Below are positions 62,883 through 64,000 of a stretch of DNA of 64,000 bases, in pieces. Below the pieces are notes generated by a model. That model was not told where the DNA came from and searched no databases. It worked only from the letters and a program-made list of their open reading frames with translations. The position numbers and the translations under genes are program-made. The stretch is from NCBI RefSeq assembly GCF_023650955.1, contig NZ_CP098039.1, positions 1,364,001-1,428,000 on the forward strand, given 5' to 3'. Positions within the stretch are counted from its first letter, which is position 1, and every line of letters begins with the position of its first letter. This stretch comes from Thermosynechococcus sp. HN-54 (lineage in GTDB: Bacteria > Cyanobacteriota > Cyanobacteriia > Thermosynechococcales > Thermosynechococcaceae).

Positions 62883-63740
62883 CTAGGCCAGAGTCGCCTT
62901 TTCCATCACTGTTAATAACTCCCGCCATAACTTTTGGGTCACAGGTCCCGGACAGGTTGGAAAGATCACCTCATCCACTTGGCGAATCGGCATTAGAAGG
63001 CGCACCGATGAACTAAGAAAGCCCTCACTGGCCGTCGCTAGATCCTGCGGGCTGAGAATCACTTCCCGATGGGGAATACCCAAGTCTGCAACGATCTGCA
63101 ATAGGGTAGCTCGTGTAATTCCGTGGAGCATGCCAACGGCGGTGGGGGGTGTCTCGACCACACCATCACGGACAATCCAGAGGTTACTGGTCGTGGCCTC
63201 GGTCATCTGCCCTTGGGCATTGAGCAGCAGGGCATCCTCAAAACCCGCTTGCTGCGCTTCCAAGAGTGCCAAGATATTGTTGAGGTAATTGCCGGTTTTG
63301 GCGGCAGGATCAAGGGCAGCAGTGCTCGTGCGTTGCCGCTTGGCAATGGTCAGGCGAATTCCCTGTTCATTCAGCGTGGGTTCGGGGACGATCGCCATCA
63401 ACACAATCAATAATCTGGGCTGGGTGTTCGGTTCTGGCAATAGCCCAATGCGGCGATCGGCACCACGGGTAACAACAATGCGGATATAGTATTCTCCAGG
63501 CGGCGCCGCTGCTAACGTGCGTTGAACTTCGTGGGTAATGTACTCGTCAGACCACGGCACAGTCATGTAGAGATAGGCCGCTGAGGCGCGCAACCGTACG
63601 AGGTGCTCTGGTAGGGCAAAGGGAATCCCCCGGTAGGTACGAATCACTTCATAAACGCTATCGCCGTAGAGAAACCCGCGATCAAGCACAGAAATCGAGG
63701 CCTCTGGCGTAATTACCCCATCCAAATTGCAGAGCAACAC
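62883..63740 (-). CDS. Class IV PLP aminotransferase (BCAT/ADC lyase type)
   Basis: 285 residues from GTG 63740 (GTG TTG CTC TGC). Fold-type IV PLP enzyme: SVLDRGFLYGDSVYEVIRTY at the N-terminus, PLP-binding Lys in DPAAKTGNYLNN, and TEATTSNLWIV with the cofactor Glu. The family includes branched-chain aminotransferase, D-alanine aminotransferase and aminodeoxychorismate lyase. A typical IlvE extends to about 300 residues with other substrate-loop motifs. The pattern fits a generic branched-chain-type annotation; the substrate is not settled. Confidence 0.85.
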   Translation of the reverse strand: MLLCNLDGVITPEASISVLDRGFLYGDSVYEVIRTYRGIPFALPEHLVRLRASAAYLYMTVPWSDEYITHEVQRTLAAAPPGEYYIRIVVTRGADRRIGLLPEPNTQPRLLIVLMAIVPEPTLNEQGIRLTIAKRQRTSTAALDPAAKTGNYLNNILALLEAQQAGFEDALLLNAQGQMTEATTSNLWIVRDGVVETPPTAVGMLHGITRATLLQIVADLGIPHREVILSPQDLATASEGFLSSSVRLLMPIRQVDEVIFPTCPGPVTQKLWRELLTVMEKATLA

Positions 63741-63752
63741 TCGCCGTCTCCC

Positions 63753-64000
63753 CTAGGGTTGGCGTTCCACTTCGGCTTTCATGCGCTCAAGGGTTTGATG
63801 CATTTGATCAAACATGGTTTGGGGAGACATACCAAACTGGCTGAGTTGTGTTTCCAATTGTTTGATGGTCATCTGCGCCATAAAGTCATCAGACAACTCA
63901 AACCGCTTCATAAAAATACGGTAGCGGTCCATGAGTTCTTCCATTTTTTCGATATAAATTTTCTTCCCTTCGCGGTCAAACTTGCCGTACTCGGAGCTAA
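63753..64000 (-). CDS. DUF1825 family protein (5' end outside the window)
   Basis: The frame is open from the right edge (SSEYGKFDREGKK) to the stop at 63753, 81 residues visible, and the start lies beyond 64000. Segments YGKFDREGKKIYIEKMEEL, FMKRFELSDDFMAQMTIKQLE and QFGMSPQTMFDQM match the small, helical cyanobacterial DUF1825 family. Function unknown. It precedes the aminotransferase gene by 12 bases and may be in one transcript with it. Confidence 0.88.
   Translation of the reverse strand, partial: SSEYGKFDREGKKIYIEKMEELMDRYRIFMKRFELSDDFMAQMTIKQLETQLSQFGMSPQTMFDQMHQTLERMKAEVERQP

Overview
The window is cyanobacterial and looks like Thermosynechococcus (T. elongatus/vestitus group). The evidence is a kaiABC cluster whose KaiA, KaiB and KaiC match that lineage from memory, Psb28, many HIP1 octamers (GCGATCGC), several cyanobacteria-only families (DUF2839, DUF1825, DUF6464, cyanobacterial SufR), a prokaryotic initiator tRNA without encoded CCA, and a dense gene layout. 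KaiB differs at a few positions from the BP-1 protein as I remember it, so a sister strain is likely. I could not run a database search.

Layout. 1-8.7 kb: YqeG phosphatase, AroQ, Psb28, an alpha/beta hydrolase, then the divergent sufR/sufB pair with two SufR operators between them. SufB carries a 360-residue LAGLIDADG intein. A seven-bladed WD40 protein, a DHNA-CoA thioesterase (phylloquinone pathway), a 2Fe-2S ferredoxin and a CPBP protease follow. 8.7-21.4 kb is the clock and signalling block: kaiA-kaiB-kaiC-nadK and a GAF/HD-GYP protein read leftward. A degenerate CBS-PAS-kinase-double-receiver protein reads away from kaiA. HemL, a glycosyltransferase and a multi-PAS GGDEF protein follow. 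21.4-28.2 kb: a small ORF with prepilin peptidase PilD, and a 1648-residue secreted TPS/haemagglutinin protein ending in a CHAT (caspase-like) domain.

28.2-40 kb is mostly housekeeping: alaS, dapL, an O-antigen ligase/TPR protein, a PapD-like exported protein directly behind the initiator tRNA, an OmpR-type regulator and leuS. 40-41.3 kb is a small AT-rich island with a decayed OLD-family (AAA ATPase/TOPRIM) nuclease, which has a frameshift, an in-frame stop and an apparent internal deletion. 41.4-50 kb: DUF2839, a DacB-type carboxypeptidase, a HerA-like ATPase, a ferredoxin overlapping nagA, a CD225/dispanin protein, a TPR protein, a GNAT and recA. 50-57.6 kb: two DUF58 genes (one paired with MoxR), a thioredoxin-like protein and a TPR-CHAT protein with six 42-residue repeats. 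57.6-64 kb: glycogen phosphorylase, DUF6464, ExoD, an aminotransferase class IV and a truncated DUF1825 gene.

How the genes work together. The most distinctive features are the clock cluster coupled to NAD kinase and flanked by c-di-GMP and pseudokinase signalling genes; an intein placed exactly before the SufB cysteine that accepts sulfur; two CHAT proteases of different architecture; and one broken defence-type nuclease. No CRISPR array, IS element, prophage or complete restriction system was seen.
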